Notes under the pieces: model-generated
Told to the model about the DNA's origin: nothing
The model's input: the letters and a program-made list of their open reading frames with translations, nothing else
The model's database searches: none
Translations under genes and position numbers: made by a program
In this document: positions 1 through 9,133 of the stretch, one piece after another
Numbering within the stretch: the first letter of the stretch is position 1
Layout: each line of letters begins with the position of its first letter
NCBI RefSeq assembly: GCF_030123405.1
Contig: NZ_CP126110.1
Location: forward strand, 4,402,001 to 4,466,000
Origin: Neobacillus sp. WH10
GTDB lineage: Bacteria; Bacillota; Bacilli; Bacillales; Cytobacillaceae
Reading direction: 5' to 3'
Length of the DNA: 64,000 nucleotides

Positions 1-488
1 TTTATCTTTTTGTTCTTTACTAGATAAAAAATTATCCTTCAAAGTATATTAAATTTGTTCTTTAAAAATAACTTATCGAAAAAAATAAATTCCCTCCGAT
101 AAAAGTGTATTTCTATACCCCAATGATAATTCTTAATAAAGAACAAGTCAATCCGTTATTTTCTTGCATTTTAATCGTAAAACACTGTTTTTTAATAAGA
201 TAACATACCAAAAATAAAGTAAAGACTTCATTTAGTGTTTTTTCTGTCCTTCATTAATTATTTATAATAAATCTACCTTCCTACAGCAAAAACGTTCTTT
301 AAAAAGAACTTCCTATGATTTATAATATCAATAATGGAAAAAAGTTTAGCTTTTTTTATTGAAAGCGATTAAAAAGCATCTTCTTACTGCGTATCATTTT
401 ATAAAATACCTATCAGCTACAACGGTGTCCTTGGAAACTTTGCAATCCTTTATACATATAAATTAAATTTGTTTATAAGGAGATGCCT
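1..488. promoter_or_regulatory. Non-coding control region with five SinR-type operator sites
   Basis: No gene is seen here. The heptamer GTTCTTT occurs at 12-18, 57-63 and 294-300, and its reverse complement AAAGAAC at 138-144 and 303-309. The last two sites face each other two bases apart, forming a near-perfect palindrome at 294-309. GTTCTYT is the established SinR recognition sequence in Bacillus subtilis. The sites lie upstream of a SinR/SlrR-type gene and extend to the left edge, so they could control this gene, a divergent gene outside the window, or both. Confidence 0.7.
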
Positions 489-857
489 ATGATTGGAAAC
501 CGAATTAAGAAACTAAGGAAACAAAAAGGCTATTCCCTTACAGGGCTAGCTGAACTTGCCAATGTCTCTAAATCCTATTTGAGCAATATTGAGCGGAGTC
601 TTAATAAAAATCCATCTATTCATTTTTTAATGAAAATAGCGAAACCTTTAGATGTTTCGATTGAATATTTACTTACTGGAATCGACAAAGCAGAAGATCA
701 ATTGAATAATAATGGGAAAGTGCTTTTGGATAATGAGTGGAAGCGAATAATTGAAAAGGCTATTAATGATGGGATGAATAAAGAGGATTTTAGAGAATAT
801 ATCAACTTTATTAAATTTAAAAACTGGGAAAAAAATAATAAGAATAACAAAAACTGA
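489..857 (+). CDS. sinR: SinR/SlrR-family biofilm transcriptional regulator
   Basis: This is a 122-residue DNA-binding protein. Residues about 5-60 form an XRE helix-turn-helix (MIGNRIKKLR, then KSYLSNIER recognition helix) that matches SinR closely. Residues about 80-108 resemble the SinI-contacting dimerisation region (DNEWKRIIEKAI, EDFREYINF). SinR represses matrix genes and is antagonised by SinI and SlrR. The ATG at 489 is preferred over the one at 483 because AAGGAG at 477-482 leaves a spacing of six. No sinI lies beside it, and five SinR-type sites lie upstream, which fits an SlrR role next to a divergent eps-type operon as well as SinR itself. The length is between SinR (111) and SlrR (152). 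The family is secure, the exact paralogue is not. Confidence 0.85.
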   Translation: MIGNRIKKLRKQKGYSLTGLAELANVSKSYLSNIERSLNKNPSIHFLMKIAKPLDVSIEYLLTGIDKAEDQLNNNGKVLLDNEWKRIIEKAINDGMNKEDFREYINFIKFKNWEKNNKNNKN

Positions 858-886
858 TTGACAGTATGCCCGCTTTGTAGTAAATT
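858..886 (+). promoter_or_regulatory. Promoter of the methionine operon
   Basis: A perfect -35 TTGACA at 858-863 is followed by a 17-base spacer and a -10 TAAATT at 881-886. The -35 starts on the base after the sinR stop codon. Transcription would begin about 893, just ahead of the SAM riboswitch. Confidence 0.7.
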
Positions 887-908
887 TTATAAATAATCTA
901 AATATTGA

Positions 909-1084
909 TTTCTTATCAAGAGAGGTTGAGGGAATGGCCCTGTGACGCCTCAGCAACCTTCAATGATGTCAATCATTGAAAAGGTGCTAAGTCCTGCAAA
1001 TTTTTAACTAATTTGCAAGATAAGAAGAATGACAATTTGGTCGTGTTTTTCAAAAGTCTTCTTCTTAAAGAAGGCTTTTTTTTA
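909..1084 (+). ncRNA. SAM-I riboswitch (S-box) with terminator/antiterminator
   Basis: The aptamer starts with CTTATC at 912-917, followed by the S-box core AAGAGAGG-GAGGGA-TGGCCC-CAGCAACC, AAGGTGCTAA and a closing GATAAG at 1019-1024 (helix P1). A terminator hairpin follows: GTCTTCTT 1056-1063 with AAGAAGGC 1069-1075 region, then eight or more T. TAAGAAGA at 1021-1028 (the 3' side of P1) can instead pair perfectly with TCTTCTTA at 1060-1067, which is the antiterminator. High SAM should therefore stop transcription before metI. The whole downstream operon is methionine synthesis, which agrees. Confidence 0.97.
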
Positions 1085-1106
1085 TTATATAGAAGGAGTG
1101 TGCGTT

Positions 1107-2219
1107 ATGTACAAAATTGAAACGAAACTTGCCCAAATTGGAAATCGCAGTGAATCAGCAACAGGAACTGTTAATCCGCCCGTTTATTTTTCAACGGCCT
1201 ACCGCCATTCCGGAATTGGGCAATCAACTGGATTTGATTATTCACGAACCGGGAACCCAACACGCCAGCTCCTTGAAAAAACGATTGCTGATTTGGAAAG
1301 CGGTGACCAAGGATTTGCCTGCAGCTCAGGGATGGCAGCCATTTTCACGATCCTGTCTTTATTTCAATCTGGTGATGAATGGCTGGTGAGTGAGGATTTA
1401 TATGGCGGCACGTACCGTTTACTAGAACAAGGCTATAAAAAATGGGGATTGAGATGCCACTATGTCAACACATGTAATCCGGAAGAGATTGAAAGTAAGA
1501 TTACACCTCATACAAAGGCGATCTTTCTCGAGACTCCAACCAACCCCCTTATGCAGGAATCTGATATAGCCGCTGTTTCAGAAATTGCCAAGAGGCACGG
1601 ACTATTACTGATTGTTGACAATACCTTCTATACTCCCCTTTTGCAGCAGCCCATTGCACTTGGAGCCGATATCGTTATTCATAGTGCAACGAAATATCTA
1701 GGGGGTCATAATGATGTTCTTGCTGGGCTTATTGTGGCGAAAGGGAAAGAACTCTGCGAATCACTGGCTCTTTATCATAATGGAGCCGGCGGAGTCCTAA
1801 GTCCATTCGATTCCTGGCTGTTAATGCGCGGCATGAAGACTTTGTCGCTTCGAATGGATAGGCATGAGAAAAATGCACAGAAAATCGTTGAATTTCTGTC
1901 CTATCATGAAGCTGTGACAGATGTCCTTTACCCTGGCCGTGGCGGAATGGTTTCCTTCCGATTAAAAGAAGAATCATGGATTAATCCATTTTTACAAGGC
2001 TTAAAGCTAATAACATTTGCGGAGAGCCTTGGCGGTACTGAGAGCTTTATTACTTATCCAGCAACACAGACACATGCCGATATCCCTGAAGAAATTAGGA
2101 TCCAAGCAGGCGTGTGCAATAGGTTATTGCGTTTTTCTGTTGGAATTGAGGATGTACAGGATTTAATTTTTGACCTTAAGGAAGCTTTTGCTCATATCAG
2201 TGAAGGAGTGATTATTTGA
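1107..2219 (+). CDS. metI: Cystathionine gamma-synthase / O-acetylhomoserine thiolyase
   Basis: A 370-residue PLP enzyme of the Cys/Met metabolism family. It condenses O-acetylhomoserine with cysteine (or sulfide) to give cystathionine (or homocysteine). The sequence is very close to B. subtilis MetI (373 residues) throughout, including SSGMAAI, DLYGGTYRL, ETPTNPLM, VDNTFYTP and the PLP lysine in HSATKYLGGH. The ATG at 1107 has AAGGAGTG at 1093-1100; the longer reading frame from 1029 would run through the riboswitch terminator. It is the first gene of a four-gene operon under the S-box, and its stop overlaps the next start. Confidence 0.96.
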   Translation: MYKIETKLAQIGNRSESATGTVNPPVYFSTAYRHSGIGQSTGFDYSRTGNPTRQLLEKTIADLESGDQGFACSSGMAAIFTILSLFQSGDEWLVSEDLYGGTYRLLEQGYKKWGLRCHYVNTCNPEEIESKITPHTKAIFLETPTNPLMQESDIAAVSEIAKRHGLLLIVDNTFYTPLLQQPIALGADIVIHSATKYLGGHNDVLAGLIVAKGKELCESLALYHNGAGGVLSPFDSWLLMRGMKTLSLRMDRHEKNAQKIVEFLSYHEAVTDVLYPGRGGMVSFRLKEESWINPFLQGLKLITFAESLGGTESFITYPATQTHADIPEEIRIQAGVCNRLLRFSVGIEDVQDLIFDLKEAFAHISEGVII

Positions 2220-3412
2220 TGGAATGCGAGGAATATTGCTTTGAAACAAGGCTTCTTCATAATCGTCATAAAATCGATGCGGCAACAGGTGCTGTAAGCG
2301 TGCCAATCCAACACGCGTCCACCTTCCATCAATTTGATGTGGACAGCTTTGGTAAATATGATTACGCCCGCAGTTTAAATCCGACAAGAGAAGCACTCGA
2401 GGATGTAATTGCAGAATTAGAGGACGGTGTTAAGGGATTCGCCTTTTCATCAGGAATGGCTGCTATTTCTACCGCATTTCTTTTGCTCTCTAAAGGGGAT
2501 CATGTTGTTATCACAGAGGATGTGTATGGCGGTACGTATCGAATGGTCACAGAAGTACTTTCACGTTTTGGAATTGAACATAGCTTTGTCGATATGACAG
2601 ACCTAGAGCAGTTAAAACTGGCGATCAAGCCTAATACCAAGGCATTTTATGTGGAAACACCATCTAATCCCTTATTGAAAGTAACTGATATACATGCAAT
2701 CAGCAAATTAGCGAAGGAGAATCATGCTCTTACCTTTGTCGACAATACCTTCCTTACTCCCGCACTGCAAAAGCCATTAACGCTTGGCGCTGATGTCGTG
2801 CTTCATAGTGCGACCAAATTTTTATCTGGGCACAGTGATGTCGTTGCAGGACTTGCAGTCGTCAAGGATGAAAGCTTAGCAAGAAGACTTGCCTTTTTGC
2901 AAAATTCTTTTGGTGCGATTCTTGGCGTTCAGGATGCCTGGCTTGTTTTAAGGGGGCTAAAAACTCTTCACGTCCGACTTGAACAATCTCAAAAGTCGGC
3001 AATAGAGATTGCTAGTTTTTTTGAAAAACAACCGCTTGTTAAAAAAGTTTATTACCCTGCTCTTATAGATCACCCGCAGCATGATTTGCAGCAGATCCAA
3101 GCATATGGTCCCGGTGCGGTGCTATCATTTGAACTGGCTAATGAAGCTGCAGTTCGTTCGTTTGTATCCAACGTTAAAATACCGGTATTTGCAGTCAGCC
3201 TCGGTGCGGTCGAATCTATTTTATCCTATCCGGCAAAAATGTCGCATGCAGCTATGCCACAGCTGGAAAGAGAAAAGCGTGGCATTAAAAATAGCTTGCT
3301 TCGCTTATCCGTTGGTCTTGAAAATCCAGATGATTTAATCAAGGATTTTTCTCAGGCACTCGTGTCTGTCCGTGAAGGGCAATTAGTAGGACAACAAGGA
3401 GAATCGAAATGA
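2219..3412 (+). CDS. metC: Cystathionine beta-lyase
   Basis: A 397-residue PLP enzyme, paralogous to the preceding one, that cleaves cystathionine to homocysteine, pyruvate and ammonia. It matches MetC (YjcJ) of B. subtilis: SSGMAAI, EDVYGGTYRM, ETPSNPLL and the PLP lysine in HSATKFLSGH. The ATG at 2219 overlaps the metI stop (TGATG) and sits about nine bases after GGAG; a TTG at 2216 is the alternative. The tight coupling indicates a metI-metC translational unit, as in B. subtilis metIC, here extended by two homocysteine methylation genes. Confidence 0.95.
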   Translation: MECEEYCFETRLLHNRHKIDAATGAVSVPIQHASTFHQFDVDSFGKYDYARSLNPTREALEDVIAELEDGVKGFAFSSGMAAISTAFLLLSKGDHVVITEDVYGGTYRMVTEVLSRFGIEHSFVDMTDLEQLKLAIKPNTKAFYVETPSNPLLKVTDIHAISKLAKENHALTFVDNTFLTPALQKPLTLGADVVLHSATKFLSGHSDVVAGLAVVKDESLARRLAFLQNSFGAILGVQDAWLVLRGLKTLHVRLEQSQKSAIEIASFFEKQPLVKKVYYPALIDHPQHDLQQIQAYGPGAVLSFELANEAAVRSFVSNVKIPVFAVSLGAVESILSYPAKMSHAAMPQLEREKRGIKNSLLRLSVGLENPDDLIKDFSQALVSVREGQLVGQQGESK

Positions 3413-5271
3413 GTTTTTTAGAGAAATTAAACAATCAAATCTTAATTGCTGATGGAGCCATGGGCACTCTCCTTTATTCGTATGGAACGGATTGTTGTTT
3501 TGAGGAGCTGAACCTTTCGCAGCCGGATCAGATCCAAAATATCCATAAAGCCTATATTGATGCAGGTGCTGACGTTATTCAAACAAACACGTATGCCGCC
3601 AACTATTTAAAACTTCAGCGGTATGGTCTCGAAGATTCTGTCAAGGAAATTAACAGTGCTGCTGTTCGAAATGCTAAAAAAACAGCCCAAAACAATGCTT
3701 ATGTACTCGGAACGATTGGCGGTAATCGCGGGGTAAAGCCTGACTCCGTTTCGATTGAGGAATTAAAGCGCAGCTTCCGCGAACAATTATATTGTCTATT
3801 GCTTGAAGGGGTTGACGGCATTTTGCTGGAAACCTTTTACGACTTTGAAGAGCTTGAAACTATTCTTACTATTGCGAGGAAGGAAACAAGGCTGCCTATT
3901 GTCGCACAGGTTTCCCTTCAAGAACCGGGAGTTTTGCAAAATCAAATGTCAGTTAATGAGGCAATAACGAGACTGGAAGGCCTTGGAGCAGATGTAATTG
4001 GTCTCAATTGCCGGCTCGGACCGCATCATATGCTGCTCACACTTGAGCAAATTGAACTTCCGAAGCATGCGTTTCTTTCTGCCTATCCAAACGCCAGTTT
4101 GCCAACCTATATAGACGGAAAGTTTCATTATGAAGGGGATGCAGAATATTTTCAAAAATCTGCCCGATCATTCCGTAATCAAGGGGTCCGCCTTCTCGGC
4201 GGCTGCTGCGGGACAACACCGGGACACATTAAGGCGTTTGCCTCCGAGCTTAAGAATTGTGTTCCCGTTACTGAAAAAGTTGTAAAATTGAAACCAAAGA
4301 AAAAAAATGTTGAAATTACGGATGCCAAAAGGGAATATGCTCCTCTTCAGGAAATCGTGAAAGAAAGACCGTCGGTGATCGTAGAATTGGACCCGCCTCG
4401 AAAACTGGATACAACGAAGTTTTTCGAAGGAGCTAAAGCATTGAAAGAAGCAGGAATTGATTCCATCACGCTGGCAGATAATTCGCTTGCGACCGTACGG
4501 ATTTCCAACGAATCCCTCGGTTACTTAGTGAAAAAGGAATTGGGCCTGAGGCCATTGATTCATATTTCATGCCGCGACCGTAATATAATTGGCCTGCAGT
4601 CCCATTTAATGGGTCTGCACACACTTGGCTTGAATGACGTTCTTGCCATTACAGGTGATCCGGCACGAGTCGGTGATTTTCCGGGAGCATCATCCGTTTA
4701 CGATGTGTCTTCATTTGAATTGATTCAAATGATTAAGCAATTAAATGAAGGTCTTTCTTTTTCCGGAAAAGACTTGGGGCAAAAAACGGCATTCAGTATT
4801 GCCGCAGCCTTTAACCCGAATGTCCGCTCACTTGAAAAAGCGGTGAAGCGGCTTGAGAAAAAAATTCACTATGGTGCTGATTACTTTATCTCTCAGCCCG
4901 TATTTTCTGAGGAAAAATTGCTGGAAATCTACGAAAATACAAAACACCTGAGTTCACCTATTTATATTGGCTTAATGCCGCTGATTAGCAGTAAAAATGC
5001 TGAGTTTCTTCATAATGAAGTTCCCGGAATAAAAATTGCTGATTCAATACGAGATCGGATGGCTAGCTTGAATGATAACCCACTTCAGGCCGCTAAAGAA
5101 GGAATTGCTATTACTAAATCACTCATTGATACTGCATTGGATTTATTTAACGGGATTTATTTAATTACACCATTTTTACGCTATGAATTAACTGTTGAAC
5201 TGGCCCTTTATGCTAGAATGCGTGCCAGTGAATTGAGGGGGAGCAGCTATGCCGAAAACATCATTTATTGA
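3409..5271 (+). CDS. yitJ: Bifunctional homocysteine S-methyltransferase / methylenetetrahydrofolate reductase
   Basis: A 620-residue fusion. Residues about 1-290 are a homocysteine methyltransferase barrel starting ILIADGAMGTLLY, with the zinc-binding GGCCGTTPGH at about 264. Residues about 325-600 are an MTHFR barrel (VELDPPR, ITGDPARVGDFPG, ISQPVFS). The second domain supplies methyltetrahydrofolate. This domain order is that of B. subtilis YitJ (612 residues). The start overlaps the metC stop in an ATGA junction, and the end overlaps metH by 23 bases. In B. subtilis yitJ has its own S-box; here it shares that of metI. Confidence 0.95.
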   Translation: MSFLEKLNNQILIADGAMGTLLYSYGTDCCFEELNLSQPDQIQNIHKAYIDAGADVIQTNTYAANYLKLQRYGLEDSVKEINSAAVRNAKKTAQNNAYVLGTIGGNRGVKPDSVSIEELKRSFREQLYCLLLEGVDGILLETFYDFEELETILTIARKETRLPIVAQVSLQEPGVLQNQMSVNEAITRLEGLGADVIGLNCRLGPHHMLLTLEQIELPKHAFLSAYPNASLPTYIDGKFHYEGDAEYFQKSARSFRNQGVRLLGGCCGTTPGHIKAFASELKNCVPVTEKVVKLKPKKKNVEITDAKREYAPLQEIVKERPSVIVELDPPRKLDTTKFFEGAKALKEAGIDSITLADNSLATVRISNESLGYLVKKELGLRPLIHISCRDRNIIGLQSHLMGLHTLGLNDVLAITGDPARVGDFPGASSVYDVSSFELIQMIKQLNEGLSFSGKDLGQKTAFSIAAAFNPNVRSLEKAVKRLEKKIHYGADYFISQPVFSEEKLLEIYENTKHLSSPIYIGLMPLISSKNAEFLHNEVPGIKIADSIRDRMASLNDNPLQAAKEGIAITKSLIDTALDLFNGIYLITPFLRYELTVELALYARMRASELRGSSYAENIIY

Positions 5272-8200
5272 TCAACTAAAAAAGCGTATCCTCGTCATGG
5301 ACGGGGCAATGGGGACGATGCTCCAACAGGCAGAGCTTTCGCCTGAAGATTTTGGCGGCGAACAGTATGATGGCTGCAACGAATACCTAAATTTAACCGC
5401 TCCTTCAGTTATTGCAAACATTCACCGGGAATACTTAGATGCTGGCGCCGATATTATCGAAACCAATACGTTCGGAGCAACGAGTATTGTCCTTGATGAA
5501 TATGAGTTAGGATATAAAGCCTATGAAATTAATAAAATTGCAGCGATAATTGCTGTCAGAGAAGCTATGAAGGCTTCAACCGATGAGTGGCCCCGCTATG
5601 TAGCAGGATCAATGGGACCGACAACGAAAACATTAAGTGTCACCGGCGGAACCACCTTTGACGCCCTATCTGCTGCTTACGAAGAACAAGCAATTGGTTT
5701 GATTGACGGCGGAGTTGATTTGCTCCTGCTTGAAACGAGTCAAGATATGCTGAATGTGAAAGCCGGCTCTGTCGGGATCCAAAATGCTTTTGAAAAAACA
5801 GGAAAAATACTGCCGTTGTTTATTTCGGGAACAATCGAGCCAATGGGGACAACACTTGCGGGACAAACGATTGAATCGTTTTATATTTCTATTGAGCATA
5901 TGAACCCTGTAGCAGTCGGTCTGAACTGTGCAACCGGACCGGAATTTATGCAGGATCATATCCGATCGCTTGCAGGGCTTGCATCCACTGCAGTTAGCTG
6001 TTATCCGAATGCCGGCCTTCCAGATGAAGAAGGACACTATCATGAATCGCCCGAAACACTTGCGAAAAAACTTTCTGATTTTGCCGCCCATGGCTGGCTG
6101 AATATTGTCGGCGGGTGCTGTGGTACGACACCTGAACATATTAAGGCAATTGCTGAGGCGATGAAAGAGTTTCAGCCAAGGGAAGTCCAACCAGCGTCTC
6201 TTCATATGGTTTCTGGTATTGAACCTTTCATATACGACGATCCGACTTTAAGACCTATTATGGTTGGAGAACGAACGAATGTTATTGGTTCACGGAAATT
6301 CAAACGATTAATAACAGAGGGGAAATTTGAAGAAGCCTCGGAAATTGCCCGGGCCCAAGTTAAGGGCGGTGCGCATGTAATTGATCTTTGCCTTGCGGAT
6401 CCGGACCGTGATGAGCTTGTAGATATGGAAAATTTCATCAAAGAAGTTGTCAAGAAAATCAAGGTTCCTCTTGTAATTGATTCAACAGATGAAAAAGTCA
6501 TCGAAAGGGCACTGAAATATTCACAAGGAAAAGCGATTATCAATTCAATAAATCTCGAAGATGGTGAGGAACGGTTTGAAGCGGTAGTGCCATTGATTCA
6601 CCGCTATGGTGCTGCAGTTGTCGTTGGCACCATCGATGAAGAAGGTATGGGTGTTACGGCTGAGCGAAAACTGGAAATTGCCAGGCGTTCCTTTGACATG
6701 TTAGTGAATAAATATAAGCTTAAACCACAAGATTTAATTTTTGACCCCTTAGTTTTTCCAGTGGGTACTGGTGATGAGCAATATATCGAGTCCGCAAAAG
6801 CGACCGTCGAAGGAATCAGGTTAATCAAGGAGCACCTTCCAGGGGTACAAACCATTCTTGGTATTAGTAATGTATCTTTCGGACTGCCGCCGGTTGGAAG
6901 AGAAATCTTGAATTCCGTGTTTCTCTATCATTGTACACTGGCAGGGCTTGATTATGCGATTGTCAATACCGAGAAATTGGAACGGTTTGCGTCGATTTCC
7001 AAGGAAGAAGTTCAACTAGCAGAGTCCCTTCTTTTTGAGACAACGGATGAGACACTTGCGACCTTTACTGAATTTTATCGGGGTAAAAAGAAAGAGTCAA
7101 AGGCAACGGTTCCAAATATGAGCTTGGATGAGCGGCTTGCTTATTATGTGGTTGAGGGTACAAAAGAAGGCTTACTGCCTGATTTAGAGCTTGCTCTTGA
7201 AACCTACCCAGCCCCGCTTGATATTATTAACGGCCCACTGATGGATGGAATGAAGGAAGTCGGACGCCTTTTCAATGACAACCAATTAATTGTCGCTGAA
7301 GTTCTGCAAAGTGCGGAAGTGATGAAGGCTGCAGTATCTCATTTAGAACCTCATATGGAAAAAGGTGATGTTTCCGCTTCTAAAGGAAAAGTTATTTTAG
7401 CAACTGTTAAAGGCGATGTTCATGACATTGGGAAAAACTTAGTGGAGATTATCCTGAGCAATAATGGCTATCAGGTGCACGACCTCGGGATAAAAGTGAC
7501 ACCTACCGAATTAGTTCAGGCCATTCGCGAGGAAAAACCTGATATGGTCGGGTTATCTGGCTTATTGGTGAAATCTGCGCAGCAGATGGTATTAACCGCT
7601 CAGGATATGAAGGAAGCGGGAATCTCCCTGCCAATCTTAGTTGGCGGTGCTGCACTATCCCGGAAATTTACGGATACGAAAATTTCGAAGGAATACGATG
7701 GCCTTGTTCTTTATGCAAAGGATGCGATGACAGGCTTAGCACTTGCCAATCAGCTGCAGTCCCCTGAGGAGCATCAAAAGCTGCTTGCTGATAGAGCAGA
7801 AAAACTGGCGGCAATCGATCTTCCAAAAGAATTACCAAGCCGGTCGAGTGGGTCTGTCGCGGTGAAGGTGAAGCCAGCCATTTCCACAGAGGTGCCTGTC
7901 TTTACCCCACTGGACACGAAAAGGCATGTGTTGAAATCCTATTCCCTTTCCCATATTGAACCTTATATTAATATGCAAATGCTGGTTGGTCACCATCTTG
8001 GTGTGAAGGGCAAAATTGCGAAATTACTAGCTGAGCGGGACGAAAAGGCGGTAAAAGTAAAAGAAGTCATTGACCATTTGTTAGCGGATGCCAGTGCAAA
8101 TCATTGGATTACGCCAGCGGCGGCTTATCAGTTTTTCCCGGCACAATCGGATGGGAACAAGATTTATATCTATGACCCGGAAAATCCGGACTGTATTATT

Positions 8201-8698
8201 GAAACATTTGATTTTCCACGGCAAGAGTCTGCACCCCATCTTTGTTTAGCAGATTTTTTAAAGTCGGTTGATAGCGGTGTTAAAGATTATGTTGGCTTCT
8301 TCACCGTAACGGCTGGCAGAGGAATTCGCGAAAGAGCCGATCAATTGAAGGCTGAGGGACGCTTTCTTGAATGTCATGCTCTTCAGGCACTTGCATTAGA
8401 GACTGCGGAAGGTTTTGCCGAGTTGATTCACCGGCAAATGCGTGACCGCTGGGGATTCCCTGACCCGCTTGATTTTTCGATGCAGGATCGATTTGCCGCT
8501 CATTATCAAGGACAACGATTTTCGTTTGGTTATCCGGCCTGCCCTGATTTAGAGGACCAAAAGAAGCTGTTCAAGCTGATTGAACCGGAGGAAATTGGGA
8601 TTCAGTTAACAGAGGGCTGTATGATGGAGCCTGAAGCATCTGTTTCTGCTATGGTGTTTGCCCATCCGGAAGCAAGGTATTTTAATGTGTTAAGATAA
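5249..8698 (+). CDS. metH: Cobalamin-dependent methionine synthase
   Basis: A 1149-residue four-module enzyme that transfers the methyl group of methyltetrahydrofolate to homocysteine through cobalamin. Domains in order: homocysteine barrel about 1-310 with GGCCGTTPEH near 288; pterin-binding barrel about 330-600 (VGERTNVIGSRKF); cobalamin cap and Rossmann domains about 640-870 with the cobalt-ligand motif DVHDIGKN near 723; SAM reactivation domain about 900-1149 with FGYPACPDL near 1092. The length and order are those of complete MetH. GAGGGGG precedes the ATG inside yitJ. No cobalamin riboswitch is seen, so control is by SAM through the shared leader. B. subtilis instead uses the cobalamin-independent MetE. 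Confidence 0.97.
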   Translation: MPKTSFIDQLKKRILVMDGAMGTMLQQAELSPEDFGGEQYDGCNEYLNLTAPSVIANIHREYLDAGADIIETNTFGATSIVLDEYELGYKAYEINKIAAIIAVREAMKASTDEWPRYVAGSMGPTTKTLSVTGGTTFDALSAAYEEQAIGLIDGGVDLLLLETSQDMLNVKAGSVGIQNAFEKTGKILPLFISGTIEPMGTTLAGQTIESFYISIEHMNPVAVGLNCATGPEFMQDHIRSLAGLASTAVSCYPNAGLPDEEGHYHESPETLAKKLSDFAAHGWLNIVGGCCGTTPEHIKAIAEAMKEFQPREVQPASLHMVSGIEPFIYDDPTLRPIMVGERTNVIGSRKFKRLITEGKFEEASEIARAQVKGGAHVIDLCLADPDRDELVDMENFIKEVVKKIKVPLVIDSTDEKVIERALKYSQGKAIINSINLEDGEERFEAVVPLIHRYGAAVVVGTIDEEGMGVTAERKLEIARRSFDMLVNKYKLKPQDLIFDPLVFPVGTGDEQYIESAKATVEGIRLIKEHLPGVQTILGISNVSFGLPPVGREILNSVFLYHCTLAGLDYAIVNTEKLERFASISKEEVQLAESLLFETTDETLATFTEFYRGKKKESKATVPNMSLDERLAYYVVEGTKEGLLPDLELALETYPAPLDIINGPLMDGMKEVGRLFNDNQLIVAEVLQSAEVMKAAVSHLEPHMEKGDVSASKGKVILATVKGDVHDIGKNLVEIILSNNGYQVHDLGIKVTPTELVQAIREEKPDMVGLSGLLVKSAQQMVLTAQDMKEAGISLPILVGGAALSRKFTDTKISKEYDGLVLYAKDAMTGLALANQLQSPEEHQKLLADRAEKLAAIDLPKELPSRSSGSVAVKVKPAISTEVPVFTPLDTKRHVLKSYSLSHIEPYINMQMLVGHHLGVKGKIAKLLAERDEKAVKVKEVIDHLLADASANHWITPAAAYQFFPAQSDGNKIYIYDPENPDCIIETFDFPRQESAPHLCLADFLKSVDSGVKDYVGFFTVTAGRGIRERADQLKAEGRFLECHALQALALETAEGFAELIHRQMRDRWGFPDPLDFSMQDRFAAHYQGQRFSFGYPACPDLEDQKKLFKLIEPEEIGIQLTEGCMMEPEASVSAMVFAHPEARYFNVLR

Positions 8699-8717
8699 AA
8701 TAAAACGAGATAAGGAT

Positions 8718-8760
8718 TATTCCGCGGAATGTTTCAGAATTCCGCGGGATTTTTTTATTT
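8718..8760 (+). terminator. Methionine operon terminator
   Basis: CCGCGGAAT at 8722-8730 pairs perfectly with ATTCCGCGG at 8739-8747, followed by GGATTTTTTTATTT. It lies 24 bases after the metH stop. Confidence 0.9.
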
Positions 8761-8864
8761 ATTCCATGTTTTTTTTATTTATTCATGATTTTTTTATTTA
8801 TTCATGTGGTTTTCGCATTATTTACCAGGTATTTCATTGATCATTCAGCGGATTTACCGATTAA

Positions 8865-9103
8865 TTCCGCCAACTTTCATAGTTATTCCGCGCGAATTCC
8901 GATTAATTCCGCCAAAATATAATTGAATTCCGCCATATTAGCACGTATTTCCGCCAATATGATTTTATTCAGCAAAAAAGCAGTTGTATTCCGCCAAATT
9001 TTTTATTTTTTCCGCCAAACTACTACGTAATTCCGCCAATCTAAGATTGATTTCCGCCAATGCACTACGTAATTCCGCCAAAACACGGTGGTATTCCGCG
9101 AAC
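8865..9103. repeat. Tandem array of TTCCGCCAA units, 21-bp period
   Basis: TTCC of the unit recurs at 8865, 8886, 8907, 8928, 8949, (imperfect near 8968), 8989, 9010, 9031, 9052, 9073 and 9094. Spacing is 21 bases throughout except for a 40-base step across the degraded unit. The unit is ATTCCGCCAA followed by about 11 variable AT-rich bases. The array fills the gap between the methionine operon terminator and the marR promoter. Because 21 is a multiple of three, the minus strand is open with a heptad-like pattern, but there is no sign that it is coding. Confidence 0.85.
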
Positions 9104-9133
9104 TGATCAGTCTCTACTTTTTTATGAACATCC

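Noticed and set aside
5666..7015. Several minus-strand frames of 60-180 codons inside metH
   Set aside because: They lie entirely within a well-identified gene on the other strand and have no family resemblance.
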